Below are positions 29,576 to 41,038 of a stretch of DNA of 64,000 bases, one piece after another; the stretch's first letter is position 1; each line of letters opens with the position of its first letter. Both the position numbers and the translations under genes were made by a program. Source of the stretch: Betaproteobacteria bacterium (GTDB taxonomy: Bacteria; Pseudomonadota; Gammaproteobacteria; Burkholderiales; Usitatibacteraceae). The notes under the pieces were generated by a model, which was not told the origin of the DNA, did not search any database, and worked only from the letters and a program-made list of their open reading frames with translations. Where the stretch lies: positions 310,001 through 374,000 of the forward strand of contig JADJMI010000027.1 in the NCBI GenBank assembly GCA_016709665.1. The letters are read 5' to 3'.

Positions 29576-31090
29576 TCAGAGCACCTCGGCGGCGTGATCG
29601 GCCAGCCGCGAGCGTTCGCCGCGCGTGAGCGTGATGTGGCCGCTGTGGCCCCAGCCCTTGAACCGGTCCACCACGTAGGTGAGGCCGGACGAGCCTTCGG
29701 TGAGGTAGGGCGTGTCGATCTGCGCGATGTTGCCCAGGCAGACCACCTTCGTCCCGGGGCCCGCGCGCGTGATGAGCGTCTTCATCTGCTTGGGCGTCAG
29801 GTTCTGCGCCTCGTCGATGATGAGGTACTTGTTGATGAACGTGCGCCCGCGCATGAAGTTGAGGCTCTTGATCTTGATGCGGGAGCGGATGAGATCCGCG
29901 GTCGCCGCCCGGCCCCAGTCGCCGGCCTCGTCGTCGGTCTTCATGAGCACGTCGAGGTTGTCCTCGAGGGCGCCCATCCAGGGCGTCATCTTTTCCTCCT
30001 CCGTGCCCGGAAGGAAGCCGATGTCCTCGCCCACCGGGACGGTGACGCGCGTCATGATGATCTCGCTGTAGACCTTGTATTCCAGGGTCTGCATGAGGCC
30101 CGCGGCGAGCGTGAGGAGGGTCTTTCCCGTGCCGGCCTGGCCCAGCAGCGTCACGAAATCCACGTCCGGATCCATGAGCAGGTTCAGGGCGAAGTTCTGC
30201 TCGCGGTTTCTCGAGGTGATGCCCCAGACGTTGTTCTTGTGGTGCGAGTAGTCCTTGAGCGTCTGCAGGGTCGCCGTGCGGCCCTTCACGTCCTTCACGA
30301 TCGCGTAGAAGGGGCGGTCGCCCTCGTGGAAGACGAACTCGTTCACGAGGAGGGAAGGGCACAGGGGGCCCTTCACGCGGTACAGGGTCCGGCCGTGGTC
30401 CTGCCAGCTCTCCACGTCCTTGCCGTGCTTGTCCCAGAAATCCCCGGGCAGCGACAGCATGCCGGTGTAGAGGAGGTCGCTGTCCTCGAGCACCTTGTCG
30501 TTGAAGTAGTCCTCGGCCGCGAGCCCGATCGCATGCGCCTTGATGCGCATGTTGATGTCCTTGGACACCAGCACGACCTGCCGCTTGGCGTGGCGCTGCT
30601 TCAGGTGCATCGCGACGCCGAGGATCACGTTGTCGGCCTTCTGCGAGGCGACCGAGTCCGGGATCTCCACGGTGACCGCGTGGGTCTGCAGGAACAGGCG
30701 CCCGAGGGCCTCGCCGTGGCTCTTGCCCTTGAGCGAATAGCCGTTGTCGATGTCGCCCTCGCCGTGGGAGACGATCTCGTCGAGGAAGCGGCTCGCCTGC
30801 CGGGCGTTCCTCGCGACCTCGCTCATGCCCTTCTTGTTGTCGTCGAGCTCCTCGAGCGTCACCATCGGCAGGTAAACGTCGTGCTCCTCGAACCGGAAGA
30901 GGCTCGTCGGATCGTGCATGAGCACGTTCGTGTCGAGCACGAAGAGCTTCACGGCGGCGTTGCGGGTGCCCCGGCCTTCGCCGTGGGCGTCGCGTTTCTT
31001 CGGCATGGGGGCCTCCGCGGAACTCGAGGCGTGGGGGATCGACTCGCCGCCCTCGGGGGACGGCGAGTCGCGCAGGTTGTCGTTGGGCAT
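29576..31090 (-). CDS. PIN domain / PhoH-type ATPase
   Basis: The 504-residue protein joins an N-terminal PIN nuclease fold (KLFVLDTNVLMHDPTSLFRF, with acidic residues in TLEELDDNKKG and VLVSKDINMR) to a PhoH ATPase (GQAGTGKTLLTLAAG as Walker A, YLIIDEAQNLTPKQMK as Walker B). This is the YlaK/PhoH2-like arrangement, linked in other bacteria to RNA unwinding and cleavage. An alternative start at the internal ATG at 31,006 would drop a low-complexity 28-residue tail. It is encoded downstream of bcp by 40 bases. Confidence 0.9.
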   Translation of the reverse strand: MPNDNLRDSPSPEGGESIPHASSSAEAPMPKKRDAHGEGRGTRNAAVKLFVLDTNVLMHDPTSLFRFEEHDVYLPMVTLEELDDNKKGMSEVARNARQASRFLDEIVSHGEGDIDNGYSLKGKSHGEALGRLFLQTHAVTVEIPDSVASQKADNVILGVAMHLKQRHAKRQVVLVSKDINMRIKAHAIGLAAEDYFNDKVLEDSDLLYTGMLSLPGDFWDKHGKDVESWQDHGRTLYRVKGPLCPSLLVNEFVFHEGDRPFYAIVKDVKGRTATLQTLKDYSHHKNNVWGITSRNREQNFALNLLMDPDVDFVTLLGQAGTGKTLLTLAAGLMQTLEYKVYSEIIMTRVTVPVGEDIGFLPGTEEEKMTPWMGALEDNLDVLMKTDDEAGDWGRAATADLIRSRIKIKSLNFMRGRTFINKYLIIDEAQNLTPKQMKTLITRAGPGTKVVCLGNIAQIDTPYLTEGSSGLTYVVDRFKGWGHSGHITLTRGERSRLADHAAEVL

Positions 31091-31130
31091 CAGGTCGGGG
31101 TGCCAGGGGGAGAATGGGTTTCGCGAACCG

Positions 31131-31589
31131 TCAGGCGGATTTCGCGAAGTCGAGCACTTCCTTCGCGTGCCCGGCCACCTTCACGCCGCGCCATTCACGG
31201 GCGATCCGGCCCTCGCGGTCGATCGCGAAGGTGCTGCGCTCGATGCCGCGCACCTGCTTGCCGTACATGTTCTTCATCTTGATCACGCCGAAGATCCCGC
31301 AGGCGGTCTCGTCGGCATCGGCCAGCAAGTCGAAGGGAAAACCGAACTTCGCCTTGAATTTCTCGTGGGAGGCGACGGAGTCGCGCGAGATGCCGAAGAC
31401 GGCCCAGCCGGCCTTCGCGAATTCGGCGTGCAGTTCGCGGAACTGCAGGCTCTCGTCGGTGCAGCCGGGCGTGTTGTCCTTCGGGTAGAAGTAGAGAACG
31501 AAAGGATGGCCCTTGAAGGCCGAGAGGCGGAACCGCTGGTTGCCTGTCGCGGGGAGCTCGAAATCGGGGACTGCCTGGGGTGCGCTCAT
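31131..31589 (-). CDS. bcp: Thioredoxin-dependent peroxiredoxin, Bcp/PrxQ type
   Basis: 152 residues from the ATG at 31,589 (SAPQAVPDFELPATG). The peroxidatic site is in YFYPKDNTPGCTDESLQFREL. In classical Bcp a second, resolving cysteine lies five residues on (C-x4-C); here that position is not a cysteine, so it is probably a one-Cys form or uses another resolving residue such as the cysteine in ADETACGIFG. It reduces hydrogen peroxide and organic peroxides in the cytoplasm. In the raw frame it appears joined to the deacetylase upstream, but only because of an indel in that gene. Confidence 0.88.
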   Translation of the reverse strand: MSAPQAVPDFELPATGNQRFRLSAFKGHPFVLYFYPKDNTPGCTDESLQFRELHAEFAKAGWAVFGISRDSVASHEKFKAKFGFPFDLLADADETACGIFGVIKMKNMYGKQVRGIERSTFAIDREGRIAREWRGVKVAGHAKEVLDFAKSA

Positions 31590-31650
31590 CCAGTGGGTCT
31601 CGAGGGATTGCCTACCACCCATGGTGGCGAAATTCCCCGGGAAGCGCAAG

Positions 31651-32597
31651 CTATGGTGTTTGCGGGCAAGGCAGAAAGGCCGGCCCCTGCAAGGCGAGCT
31701 TGCCGCTGCGTCCGGGAGTTCTCCGTCGGCCACGGCATGCAGCGGAAGCGCGCCGGGCTCGAGCGCCGCGAAAAGCTCACGCATCGCGACCAGTCGGTAT
31801 CCCTGTTCCTTCCACCCCTCGAGGAGCCGCTCGAAGGCGGGCGCGAGCTTCATCCCCTCCAGTTCGGCGTGCAGGGTGAACACGTGATCGCGCGGCTCCC
31901 GGGTGCGCTCGAGAATCGCTTCGGCCACATTCGCCTCCGTAACCCCGTCCAGCCCGATGAGTTCGTCGAGCGTCGGCAGCGTGGTGGGGATCTGGGGGCA
32001 GGAAACGATCTCGGCCCGGTGCACCGGCACGAAGGGATGCGTTCCGCGCGTATCCGAGGCGTAGACGAAGCCAAGGCGCTGGGTTCGGCGATAAGCGTGC
32101 ACGTTCATCTGCCAGCCGGCGGCGCCGTGCACTTTCGGCTCCTCGGCGAAGACTTCCCGGAAGCGGTCCCGGGCGAGAGCCATCTGCCGCTCGGTCCAGG
32201 CCTCGTCGGCGGCGACGACGCCGTCCTGCCACTTCACGTGGTCCCAGGTATGGATGCCGACCTCGAAGCCCGCGTCGCGGACGCTTCGCAGGATGGGCGC
32301 GCAGCGCTTGCCGATATCCGGGCCCGGCAGGAGCGTGCCGTAGAGCAGGGTGCGTATTCCGTAGTGCGAAAGGACGGAAGTGCGGCCGACCTTGCCCAGG
32401 AATCCCGGGCGGAAGACGCGCTTGATGGCGCGGCCCGTGTGGTCGGGCCCGAGGCTGAAGAGGAAAGTCGCGCCTGCGCCATGCTTCGCGAGCAGGTCGA
32501 GCAGGCGCGGGACGCCCTCGCGGGTGCCACGATAGGTATCGACGTCGATCTTGAGGGCGAGCTTCAAGGCGGGGGCGGGAGGCGAAACGGCGCGCAT
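31651..32597 (-). CDS. Polysaccharide deacetylase family, ArnD-like (apparent frameshift near the C-terminus)
   Basis: The start at 32,597 gives RAVSPPAPALKLALKIDVDTYRGTREG (shown over two motifs: LKIDVDTYRG near residue 15 and GIHTWDHVKW near 115), both typical of ArnD-type NodB deacetylases; the metal ligands are the Asp of DVDT and the His pair of HTWDH. The raw frame reads past the natural end into bcp. Adding one base at the C-run near 31,715 yields GELPGRSGKLALQG and a stop at 31,651, matching the family C-terminus and giving 315 residues. ArnD removes a formyl group during 4-amino-arabinose lipid A modification; no other arn gene is in the window, so substrate is open. Confidence 0.78.
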
Positions 32598-32652
32598 GCT
32601 AGCATACGCGCCCCTCGCGAGACCGCTCGGGTTTCGACTCCCCCATTCCGAC

Positions 32653-33174
32653 ATGACCGAACAAGCCGCCACGCCCGGGCCCACGCCCTACGAATCGCTG
32701 GGTGGCGAGACGGGCGTTCGCTCCCTGGTCGACCGTTTCTACGACGTGATGGATCTCGAGCCCGCCTACGCCGGCATCCGGTCCATGCACCCGCCGTCGC
32801 TCGACGGTTCGCGCGACAAGCTGTTCTGGTTCCTGTCGGGTTGGCTCGGCGGCCCGCCGATCTACGCCGAGAAGATCGGGCACCCGATGCTGCGTGCCCG
32901 CCATCTTCCGTTTCCGATCGGCGTCGACGAGCGCGACCAGTGGCTCAAGTGCATGAGCCAGGCCATGGACGAGGAGGGGGTCGAACCCGCGCTCCAGCGT
33001 TCTTTGTCCGAAGCGTTCCTCGGAACCGCCGACTGGATGCGCAACAAGGGCCGAGCCCGGCATTTGCGGCGCATGATGGTGCGGGGGTCGCCGGGGCCAT
33101 GGGACTTGGCCACGGCGAACCCGCCCTCCGATCCGGCACGTCGCGCTGCAACATGCAACCTGCTAAAATGCTGA
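32653..33174 (+). CDS. Truncated haemoglobin (group II type)
   Basis: The protein begins with YESLGGETGVRSLVDRFYDVMD and has the tHb2 features FWFLSGWLGGPPIYAEKIGHPMLRARH, with the proximal histidine in the latter. The globin fold ends at WMRNKG near residue 133, yet the frame runs 40 residues further with unrelated sequence to a stop at 33,174. Removing one G near 33,050 would end the protein at 33,076 after 140 residues, the usual size. It is divergent from the deacetylase gene and may bind oxygen or detoxify nitric oxide. Confidence 0.82.
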   Translation: MTEQAATPGPTPYESLGGETGVRSLVDRFYDVMDLEPAYAGIRSMHPPSLDGSRDKLFWFLSGWLGGPPIYAEKIGHPMLRARHLPFPIGVDERDQWLKCMSQAMDEEGVEPALQRSLSEAFLGTADWMRNKGRARHLRRMMVRGSPGPWDLATANPPSDPARRAATCNLLKC

Positions 33175-33218
33175 ATTTCCTGCGATTTATCCGTCGCAGA
33201 CGCCCCCCTAGGAACCCC

Positions 33219-35041
<1,823 letters not shown>

Positions 35042-35051
35042 GGCTCGCCGC

Positions 35052-36262
35052 TTGGACGTCGCGGTCCTCCTCCTCGTCCTCGTCGCCGCGGTCGCGGCCG
35101 TCGCCGCGCTCGCCGTGGCGATCCGGCTCGCGCGGCGGGTCGAGACGCTTCCCGAGGCCGTGGCGGGAGATCGCGAGACCCACCACCGCGCCGTCCTCAC
35201 GGACCTGCGCAGCGGCCTCGCCGATTCCGCCGACCGCATCGCCTCGCGCCAGAGCGAGGAGGGCGATCGCCTGCGCCGTGCGGTGGGCGACGAGCTCGCC
35301 CGGAACCGCGAGCAGCTGCAGGCCTTCGAGCGCACGCTGCACGAGAAGGTGGACGCGCGCCTCGCGGAGATCGGCGGCAAGGTCAACGAACGGCTCGAGG
35401 AAGGCTTCAAGCGCACCAACGAGACCTTCGTGAGCGTGATGACCCGCCTCCAGACGATCGACGACGCGCAGAAGAAGATCGAGACGCTCACGGGCAGCGT
35501 GGTGAGCCTGCAGAACCTCCTGGGGAACAAGAGCTCGCGCGGGGCCCTGGGCGAACGCCAGCTCGAGGACATCGTGAAGAACGTCCTTCCCGAGGCGGCC
35601 TACGAGTTCCAGTACACGTTCCAGAGCGCGCGAAACGTGCGGGCCGACTGCGTGCTGAAGCTCCCGGAGCCCACCGGGCTCATCGCGGTGGACTCCAAGT
35701 TCCCCCTCGAGAACTACGAGCGCATGATCTCCGATGGCCCGGACCGCATCACGCCGGCGCTCTTCAAGGCCGACGTGCGTCGGCACGTGGACGACATCGC
35801 CTCGAAGTACATCATTCCCGGCGAGACGGCCGATGGCGCGGTGATGTTCGTGCCCGCGGAGAGCGTTTTCGCCGAGATCCACGCCCACCACCGGGACCTG
35901 GTCGAATACGCCGGCCAGCGCCGCGTGTGGATCGTCTCGCCAACCACCCTCATGGCCGTCCTCAACACGGCGCGCGCGGTGCTGAAGGACGTGGAGACGC
36001 GCAAGCAGATCCACATCATCAAGGACGAGCTGGGCAAGCTCGGCCGGGAGTTCGGCCGTTTCGACGAGCGCATGCGCAAGCTCGCCGACCACATCCGCCA
36101 GGCCGGCAAGGACGTGGACGAGGTCTCGATCACCAGCCGCAAGATCACGGAGAAGTTCGCGGCCATCGAGCGCGCCGAGCTTCCCGGTGCGTCGCCGCCG
36201 GCCGCGGACGACTGCGCCGCCCGCGCTGCCGGCAGCCGCCAGCCGTGGGCGCGGCGCGCTAG
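35052..36262 (+). CDS. rmuC: DNA recombination protein RmuC (3' end uncertain)
   Basis: A TTG start at 35,052 follows typA by ten bases. An N-terminal membrane anchor (VAVLLLVLVAAVAAVAALAV) precedes a coiled coil and the RmuC core: NKSSRGALGERQLEDIVKNV, ADCVLKLPEPTGLIAVDSKFPLENY, AESVFAEIHAHHRDLVEYA and VWIVSPTTLMAVLNTARAVL. RmuC is thought to limit recombination at inverted repeats by an endonuclease-like activity. The frame has no stop near the expected end and runs on for kilobases, so an indel must lie after about 36,180. The TAG at 36,260 in a neighbouring frame is the likely end. Confidence 0.82.
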
Positions 36263-36338
36263 AACAAGCCGACCGGCACGGGGCCCGGCCGAAGGCGCGG
36301 TCGATCCGCAAAAACCAAGCCCACTCCAGGAGCTCCCG

Positions 36339-37320
36339 CCCAGCCGGCGCCGCATCCCGCTCTGCGCCGGTATCCGTCGCCGCCACGCTCCTTTCCCTGC
36401 CCGCCCTTGCGGCGATCGACAAGCCCGAGTGCATCGTGGGCGCCAAGCCCGGCGGCGGTTTCGACCTCACCTGCAAGCTGGCGCAGCAGTCGCTGCAGGA
36501 CCTCAAGATCATGAAGGAACCGATGCGGGCCACCTACATGCCCGGCGGCATCGGGGCCGTGGCGATGAACACGGTGGTCGCGCAACGCGCCGCGGATCCG
36601 AACGTGATCGTGGCGTTCTCGGGCGGCTCGCTCCTCAACATCGCCCAGGGCAAGTTCGGCAAGTGGACGGAGAACGACGTGCGCTGGGTCGCGGCCGTCG
36701 GCACGGACTACGGTTCCATCTCGGTGGGCAAGAACGCCCCGTGGAAGACGCTCGGCGAACTCGCCGCGGCCATCAAGGCCGATCCGGCCAAGGTGCCGAT
36801 GGGCGGCGGCGGCACGGTCGGCAGCCAGGACTGGACCAAGGCCGCCATCTTCGCCAAGAAGATCGGCGTCGACCCCAAGGCCATGCGCTGGGTCTCGTTC
36901 GAGGGCAACGGCGAGGCGACGACGGCGCTGATGGGCGGCCACATCCAGGTCATGTTCGGCGACGTCTCCGCCGACGAAGCACAACTCGAGGCAGGCAACA
37001 TCCGCATGATCGCGGTGCTGGCCGACAAGCGCCTGGTCGGCAAGACCGCGGGCGTCGCCACGGCGAAGGAGCAGGGCTTCGATATCCAGTGGCCCATCAT
37101 CCGCGGCTTCTACACGGGCCCGAAGGTCGCCGACGCCGACTACAAGGCCTGGCAGGATGCCTTCCGCAAGATGCAGGGGACGAAGGAATTCGCGAACCTG
37201 CGGGCGCAGCGCGGCCTGCAGCCCTTCGACCTCACCGGCCCGGAACTCGATGCCTTCGTGAAGAAGCAGGTCGGCGAGTACCGCAAGGCCGCCGAGGAAT
37301 TCGGCCTGGTCAAGAAGTAG
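36339..37320 (+). CDS. tctC: Bug/TctC-type tricarboxylate-binding receptor (N-terminus damaged)
   Basis: The mature part is clear: CIVGAKPGGGFDLTCKLAQQ, YMPGGIGAVAMNTVV and GNIRMIAVLADKRLVG are typical of periplasmic TctC/Bug receptors. The signal peptide is split over two frames: SRRRIPLCAGI in one, then VAATLLSLPALAA in the next, with no ATG or GTG in the right place. The region 36,330-36,390 therefore probably has more than one base error, and the start given is approximate. It captures a carboxylate for the TctB-TctA permease encoded next. Confidence 0.78.
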
Positions 37321-37367
37321 GGCAGGCCCGTTTCCGTCCCCGCGCGTCGCCTGGACCGGTCTCGCCG

Positions 37368-37800
37368 ATGAGCGATCGAATCTTTGCCGGCCTCTGGCTC
37401 GCGTTCTGCGCGGCCGTGGCCTGGCTTGCCTGGAAGATCGAGGCGCCTTTCAGCTACGAGCCCATCGGCCCGCGGGCGTATCCCCTGCTGGTCACCGCCC
37501 TCATGGCAGCCTCCGCCGCGTGGCTGCTCGTGCAGCCCGATCCCGGGCCGGACTGGCCACGGGGAGCCCTCGGCAGGCGCGCGCTCCTGCTGGGCGGATT
37601 CCTCGGCTATGCCGTCCTGTTCGAGACCCTGGGCTTTCCGCTCGCCACGGCGCTCGCCACCATCCTCATCGGCCGGCTCTTCGGCACCTGGGGAGGGCAC
37701 GGCCATCACGGGCGCCGCACTCGGCGCCGGCCTCTGGTACTTCTTCGACAAGCTGCTGGACGTGACGTTGCCCCTGGGTCGCCTCTGGGCGGGATCCTGA
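37368..37800 (+). CDS. tctB: Tricarboxylate transporter small membrane subunit TctB (apparent frameshift)
   Basis: From the ATG at 37,368 the protein has four hydrophobic helices (IFAGLWLAFCAAVAWLAWKI, LLLGGFLGYAVLFETLGFP). The frame changes at the G-run near 37,690; dropping one G gives GTWEGTAITGAALGAGLWYF and a 143-residue protein, normal for TctB. The stop overlaps the start of tctA by one base (TGATG). Confidence 0.8.
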
Positions 37801-39294
37801 TGGACTCCCTCGCCCATCTCGCCCAGGGCTTCGCCGTCGCCGCCAAGCCCCTCAACCTCCTGGTGGCCTTCCTGGGCTCGTTCCTGGGCACGGTCATCGG
37901 GCTCCTGCCCGGGACTGGGCCCCATCAACGGCGTCGCGATCCTGCTGCCCATCGCCTTCGCGATGAAGCTGCCGCCGGAGACGGCGCTCATCCTGCTGGC
38001 CGCGGTCTACATCGGATGCGAGTACGGCGGGCGCGTGTCCTCCATCCTGCTCAACATCCCGGGCGATGCCGGCGCGCTCATGACGGCGCTCGACGGGTTC
38101 CCGATGGCCCAGAAGGGCATGGCCGGCGTGGCGCTGTCGATCTCGGCGTGGAGTTCCTTCGTCGGCAGCCTCATCGCGACCCTCGGGCTCGCGCTCTTCG
38201 CGCCGATCCTCGCCCGATGGGCCCTGTCGTTCGGGCCGGCGGAATACTTCGTGCTGATGGTCTTCGCCATCTGCTGCCTCGCCGGAATGGTCGGCGACCG
38301 CCCGGTGAAGACCGTGCTCGCGGCCCTGGTGGGGCTGCTGCTGTCGACGGTCGGGATCGACTCGGGCTCCGGCGTCTACCGGTTCACCTTCGACGACGTT
38401 CACCTCTCGGACGGCATCCAGTTCATCGTCGTCGTGATCGGGCTCTTCAGCGTGAGCGAGATGCTCGTGATGCTCGAGCAGAGCCACGCGGGGCAGGCGG
38501 TCATCAAGAACACGGGCCGCGCGATGTTCAACCTGAAGGAAATGGCCGACACCTGGTGGGGCACCGTGCGCTCGTCGGTGCTCGGGTTCGTGATCGGCGT
38601 GCTGACCGGCGCCGGTGCCACGATCGCGAGCGCCATCACCTACATGGTCGAGAAGAACCTCACCGACAAGGATGGAACCTTCGGCACGGGCGACGTGCGC
38701 GGCGTCGCCGCACCGGAGGCCGCCAACAACGCCGCCGCGCACGGCGCCTTCATCCCGATGCTCACGCTGGGCGTGCCGGGCAGCGGCACCACGGCCGTGA
38801 TGATCGGCGCGCTCACCCTCTACAACATCACGCCCGGGCCGTTGCTCTTCGAGCAGCAGCCGGACCTCGTGTGGGGCCTCATCGCCTCGATGTTCATCGG
38901 CAACGTCATGCTGCTCGTCATGAACATCCCGATGATCGGCGTGTTCACGCGAATGCTCGCGGTGCCCAGCTGGCTGCTCGTGCCGGCCATCGCGGCCGTG
39001 AGCTTCGTCGGCGTTTACGCCGTGCACGCGACCACCTTCGACCTGGTACTGATGGTCGCGCTCGGCGTCGTCGGCTGGGCGCTCAGGAAGCTCGGATTCC
39101 CGATGGCGCCCCTCATCCTCGGGTTCGTGCTCGGCGACATGATGGAGCAGAACCTGCGCCGGGCGTTGTCCATCTCCGATGGCCACCCGTCGATCCTGTT
39201 CCAGAGCCCCGTGTCGATTGCGCTCTGGTCGCTCGCGGCCTGCGTGCTCCTCGTGCCGTACCTGCTGCGTCGGCGCTCGCGCAAGCAGCGCTAG
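37800..39294 (+). CDS. tctA: Tricarboxylate transporter large permease TctA (apparent frameshift)
   Basis: The ATG at 37,800 starts DSLAHLAQGFAVAAKPLNLL; removing one base near 37,916 (CCCGGGACTGGG) restores the family motif LPGLGPINGVAILLP and yields 497 residues, the usual size. Further TctA marks are YIGCEYGGRVSSILLNIPGDA and GVPGSGTTAVMIGALTLYNI. With TctC and TctB it forms a sodium- or proton-driven secondary carboxylate uptake system in the inner membrane. Confidence 0.88.
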
Positions 39295-39356
39295 GGGCCG
39301 TCCGCGGGGCGCCGGGGCTGGGCTATCATTCCGCCTCGGCCCCAAGGCAGGGATCC

Positions 39357-39854
39357 ATGAAAGTCCTCGGCATCGCAGGCTACAGCGGCAGCGGCAAGAC
39401 CACCCTCATCGAGAAGCTCGTGCCCCGGCTGGCCCGGGCGGGCCTGCGCGTGAGCCTCGTGAAGCACGCCCACCACGATTTCGACGTCGACCATGCGGGC
39501 AAGGATTCCTGGCGCCACCGCCAGGCGGGATGCGCGCAGGTGCTCGTCACCTCGTCGAAGCGATGGGCGCTCATGACCGAGCTGCGCGGCGCGCCGGAGC
39601 CGGGGCTCGAGGAGCAGTTGCGGCACCTGGCGCCGTGCGATCTCGTGCTGGTCGAGGGATTCAAGTTCGACCCCATCCCGCGCGTCGAGGTGCATCGCCG
39701 GTCGGGCGGGCAATCCCTGCTCTTCCCGTCCGATCCCCACGTGATCGCGGTGGCCACGGACGAGCCGCTCGAGACGCACCTGCCCCAGCTATCCCTGGAC
39801 GACGAGGACGGCATCGCGCGCTTCGTCGTCGATTTCGCGAGGACCCCGTCATGA
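39357..39854 (+). CDS. mobB: Molybdopterin-guanine dinucleotide biosynthesis adaptor MobB
   Basis: 165 residues starting KVLGIAGYSGSGKTTLIEKL with a P-loop, then VKHAHHDFDVDHAGKDSWRHRQAG and LVLVEGFKFDPIPRVEVHR, all MobB marks. MobB binds GTP and assists MobA in making the molybdenum dinucleotide cofactor. The cluster mobB-moaD-moaE lies directly before the sox genes, whose SoxC needs a molybdenum cofactor. The stop overlaps the start of moaD (ATGA). Confidence 0.9.
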   Translation: MKVLGIAGYSGSGKTTLIEKLVPRLARAGLRVSLVKHAHHDFDVDHAGKDSWRHRQAGCAQVLVTSSKRWALMTELRGAPEPGLEEQLRHLAPCDLVLVEGFKFDPIPRVEVHRRSGGQSLLFPSDPHVIAVATDEPLETHLPQLSLDDEDGIARFVVDFARTPS

Positions 39855-40108
39855 AGCTGACCCTGCTGTATTTCGCGAGCCTGCGCGAGCGGCTCGAGTG
39901 CCCGATGGAGCGCGTGGAGATGTCCGTGCCGACCGGCGACGTCGCCGGCATCGTGTCGCAATTGCGAAGCCGCGGCGGCATCTGGAACGAGGCGTTCGCC
40001 CCGGGACGCGCCTGGCGAATCTCGGTGAACCAACGCATGGCCACGCTCGAATCGAGCGTTGTCGAAGGCGACGAGATCGCCTTCTTTCCGCCGGTCACCG
40101 GAGGCTAG
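39851..40108 (+). CDS. moaD: Molybdopterin synthase sulfur-carrier subunit
   Basis: The 85-residue protein begins KLTLLYFASLRERL and ends FFPPVTGG. The C-terminal double glycine is the thiocarboxylate site used to give sulfur to the pterin. It is translationally coupled to mobB and followed five bases later by moaE, its partner subunit. Confidence 0.93.
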   Translation: MKLTLLYFASLRERLECPMERVEMSVPTGDVAGIVSQLRSRGGIWNEAFAPGRAWRISVNQRMATLESSVVEGDEIAFFPPVTGG

Positions 40109-40113
40109 CGCCC

Positions 40114-40581
40114 GTGAGCCGCGCCCGCGTCCAGGCCGAGGCGTTCGACGCCGGGCTGGAAATCGCGCGCCTCACCGGGGGCCGTCGCGACGTGGGCGCC
40201 GTCGCCACCTTCATCGGCTACGTGAGGGACCTCAACGAGGGCTCGGGCGTGAGCCGGATGACGCTCGAACACTATCCGGGCATGACCGAGCGCGCCCTCG
40301 AGGACATCTGCGACGAGGCGTTCGGGCGGTGGGACCTGCTGGACCTGCGCGTCGTTCACCGCGTGGGGGCCCTCGAACCGGGCGAGGCCATCGTGCTCGT
40401 CGCGGTGTCGAGCGCCCACCGGGGGGAGGCCTTCGCGGCCTGCGAGTTCGTCATGGACTACCTCAAGACCCGCGCGCCCTTCTGGAAGAAGGAAGAGACG
40501 CCCGAGGGGGCGCGGTGGGTGGAGTCGCGTGCCAGCGACGACGACGCGGCCGCGCGCTGGGAAACGAAGAAGACGCCCTAG
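40114..40581 (+). CDS. moaE: Molybdopterin synthase catalytic subunit
   Basis: A GTG start at 40,114 gives 155 residues. Family marks: VGAVATFIGYVRDLNEG, LEHYPGMTERALEDICDEA, RVGALEPGEAIVLVAVSSAHR and the active lysines in FWKKEETPEGARWVE. It converts precursor Z to molybdopterin with MoaD-thiocarboxylate. Its stop overlaps the stop of the opposing ArsR-type gene by four bases. Confidence 0.94.
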   Translation: MSRARVQAEAFDAGLEIARLTGGRRDVGAVATFIGYVRDLNEGSGVSRMTLEHYPGMTERALEDICDEAFGRWDLLDLRVVHRVGALEPGEAIVLVAVSSAHRGEAFAACEFVMDYLKTRAPFWKKEETPEGARWVESRASDDDAAARWETKKTP

Positions 40582-40913
40582 AGGGTGCAGAACACCTCGC
40601 GCATCATCGCGATCATCTTGATGATGCGCGGATCGTCGATCCGGTAGAACACCTTGTTGGCCTCCTTTCGCGAGGCGAGCAGGCCCCGCTCGCGCATCAC
40701 CGCCAGGTGCTGGGAGATGTTGCTCTGGGACGTGCCGACGGCCTCGACGATCTCCTGGACCATCAGTTCGTTCTGGCCCACCAGGCAGAGGATCTTGAGT
40801 CGCAACGGGTGCGCCATGGCCTGAAGGGCGGCGCTCGCCTCGCGCAGGTTCTCGCCGCGGCCGATCATCTCGAAGATGTCGTCGTGGGGGGCGGGGATCC
40901 GGTTGCGTGGCAT
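40578..40913 (-). CDS. ArsR-family regulator, probable sox repressor
   Basis: A 111-residue winged-helix protein: AMAHPLRLKILCLVGQNELMV, then VGTSQSNISQHLAVMRERGLL as recognition helix and SRKEANKVFYRIDD as wing. I use the ATG at 40,913; the TTG 18 bases upstream would lie next to the operator-like palindromes. It is divergent from soxC, so by position it likely controls the sox genes in response to reduced sulfur, as the SoxR-type ArsR proteins do. One cysteine sits in the recognition-domain helix (KILCLVG) and one near the end (VFCTL), a pair that could sense persulfide. Confidence 0.85.
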   Translation of the reverse strand: MPRNRIPAPHDDIFEMIGRGENLREASAALQAMAHPLRLKILCLVGQNELMVQEIVEAVGTSQSNISQHLAVMRERGLLASRKEANKVFYRIDDPRIIKMIAMMREVFCTL

Positions 40914-40931
40914 GGCGCTATCGTAACCCAA

Positions 40932-40953
40932 TAGCGATAATCGCTAATATTAG
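40932..40953. promoter_or_regulatory. Overlapping palindromic operator between the ArsR gene and soxC
   Basis: A perfect 15-bp palindrome TAGCGAT-A-ATCGCTA (40,932-40,946) overlaps a perfect 10-bp palindrome CTAATATTAG (40,944-40,953); a related half, CTAATATTGATCG, follows at 40,960-40,972. The tract is AT-rich against a GC-rich background and lies 19 bases before the regulator start. ArsR-family repressors bind such sites, so it is probably the shared sox operator. Confidence 0.6.
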
Positions 40954-41038
40954 AGTTGACTAATATTGATCGCGAACCGTACCATTGCGCCAGATCAAAA
41001 CATCACCCGCCAAAGCGGAAACCCGGAGGAAAGACGTC

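Noticed and set aside
31131..32684. A deacetylase-peroxiredoxin fusion protein
   Set aside because: One added base gives the deacetylase its normal C-terminal motif and a stop at 31,651, and bcp has its own ATG at 31,589.
35052..39854. A single 1600-residue RmuC-TctB-MobB fusion
   Set aside because: The frame only stays open because of indels; the RmuC, TctB, TctA and MobB parts each have their own starts and family-length ends.
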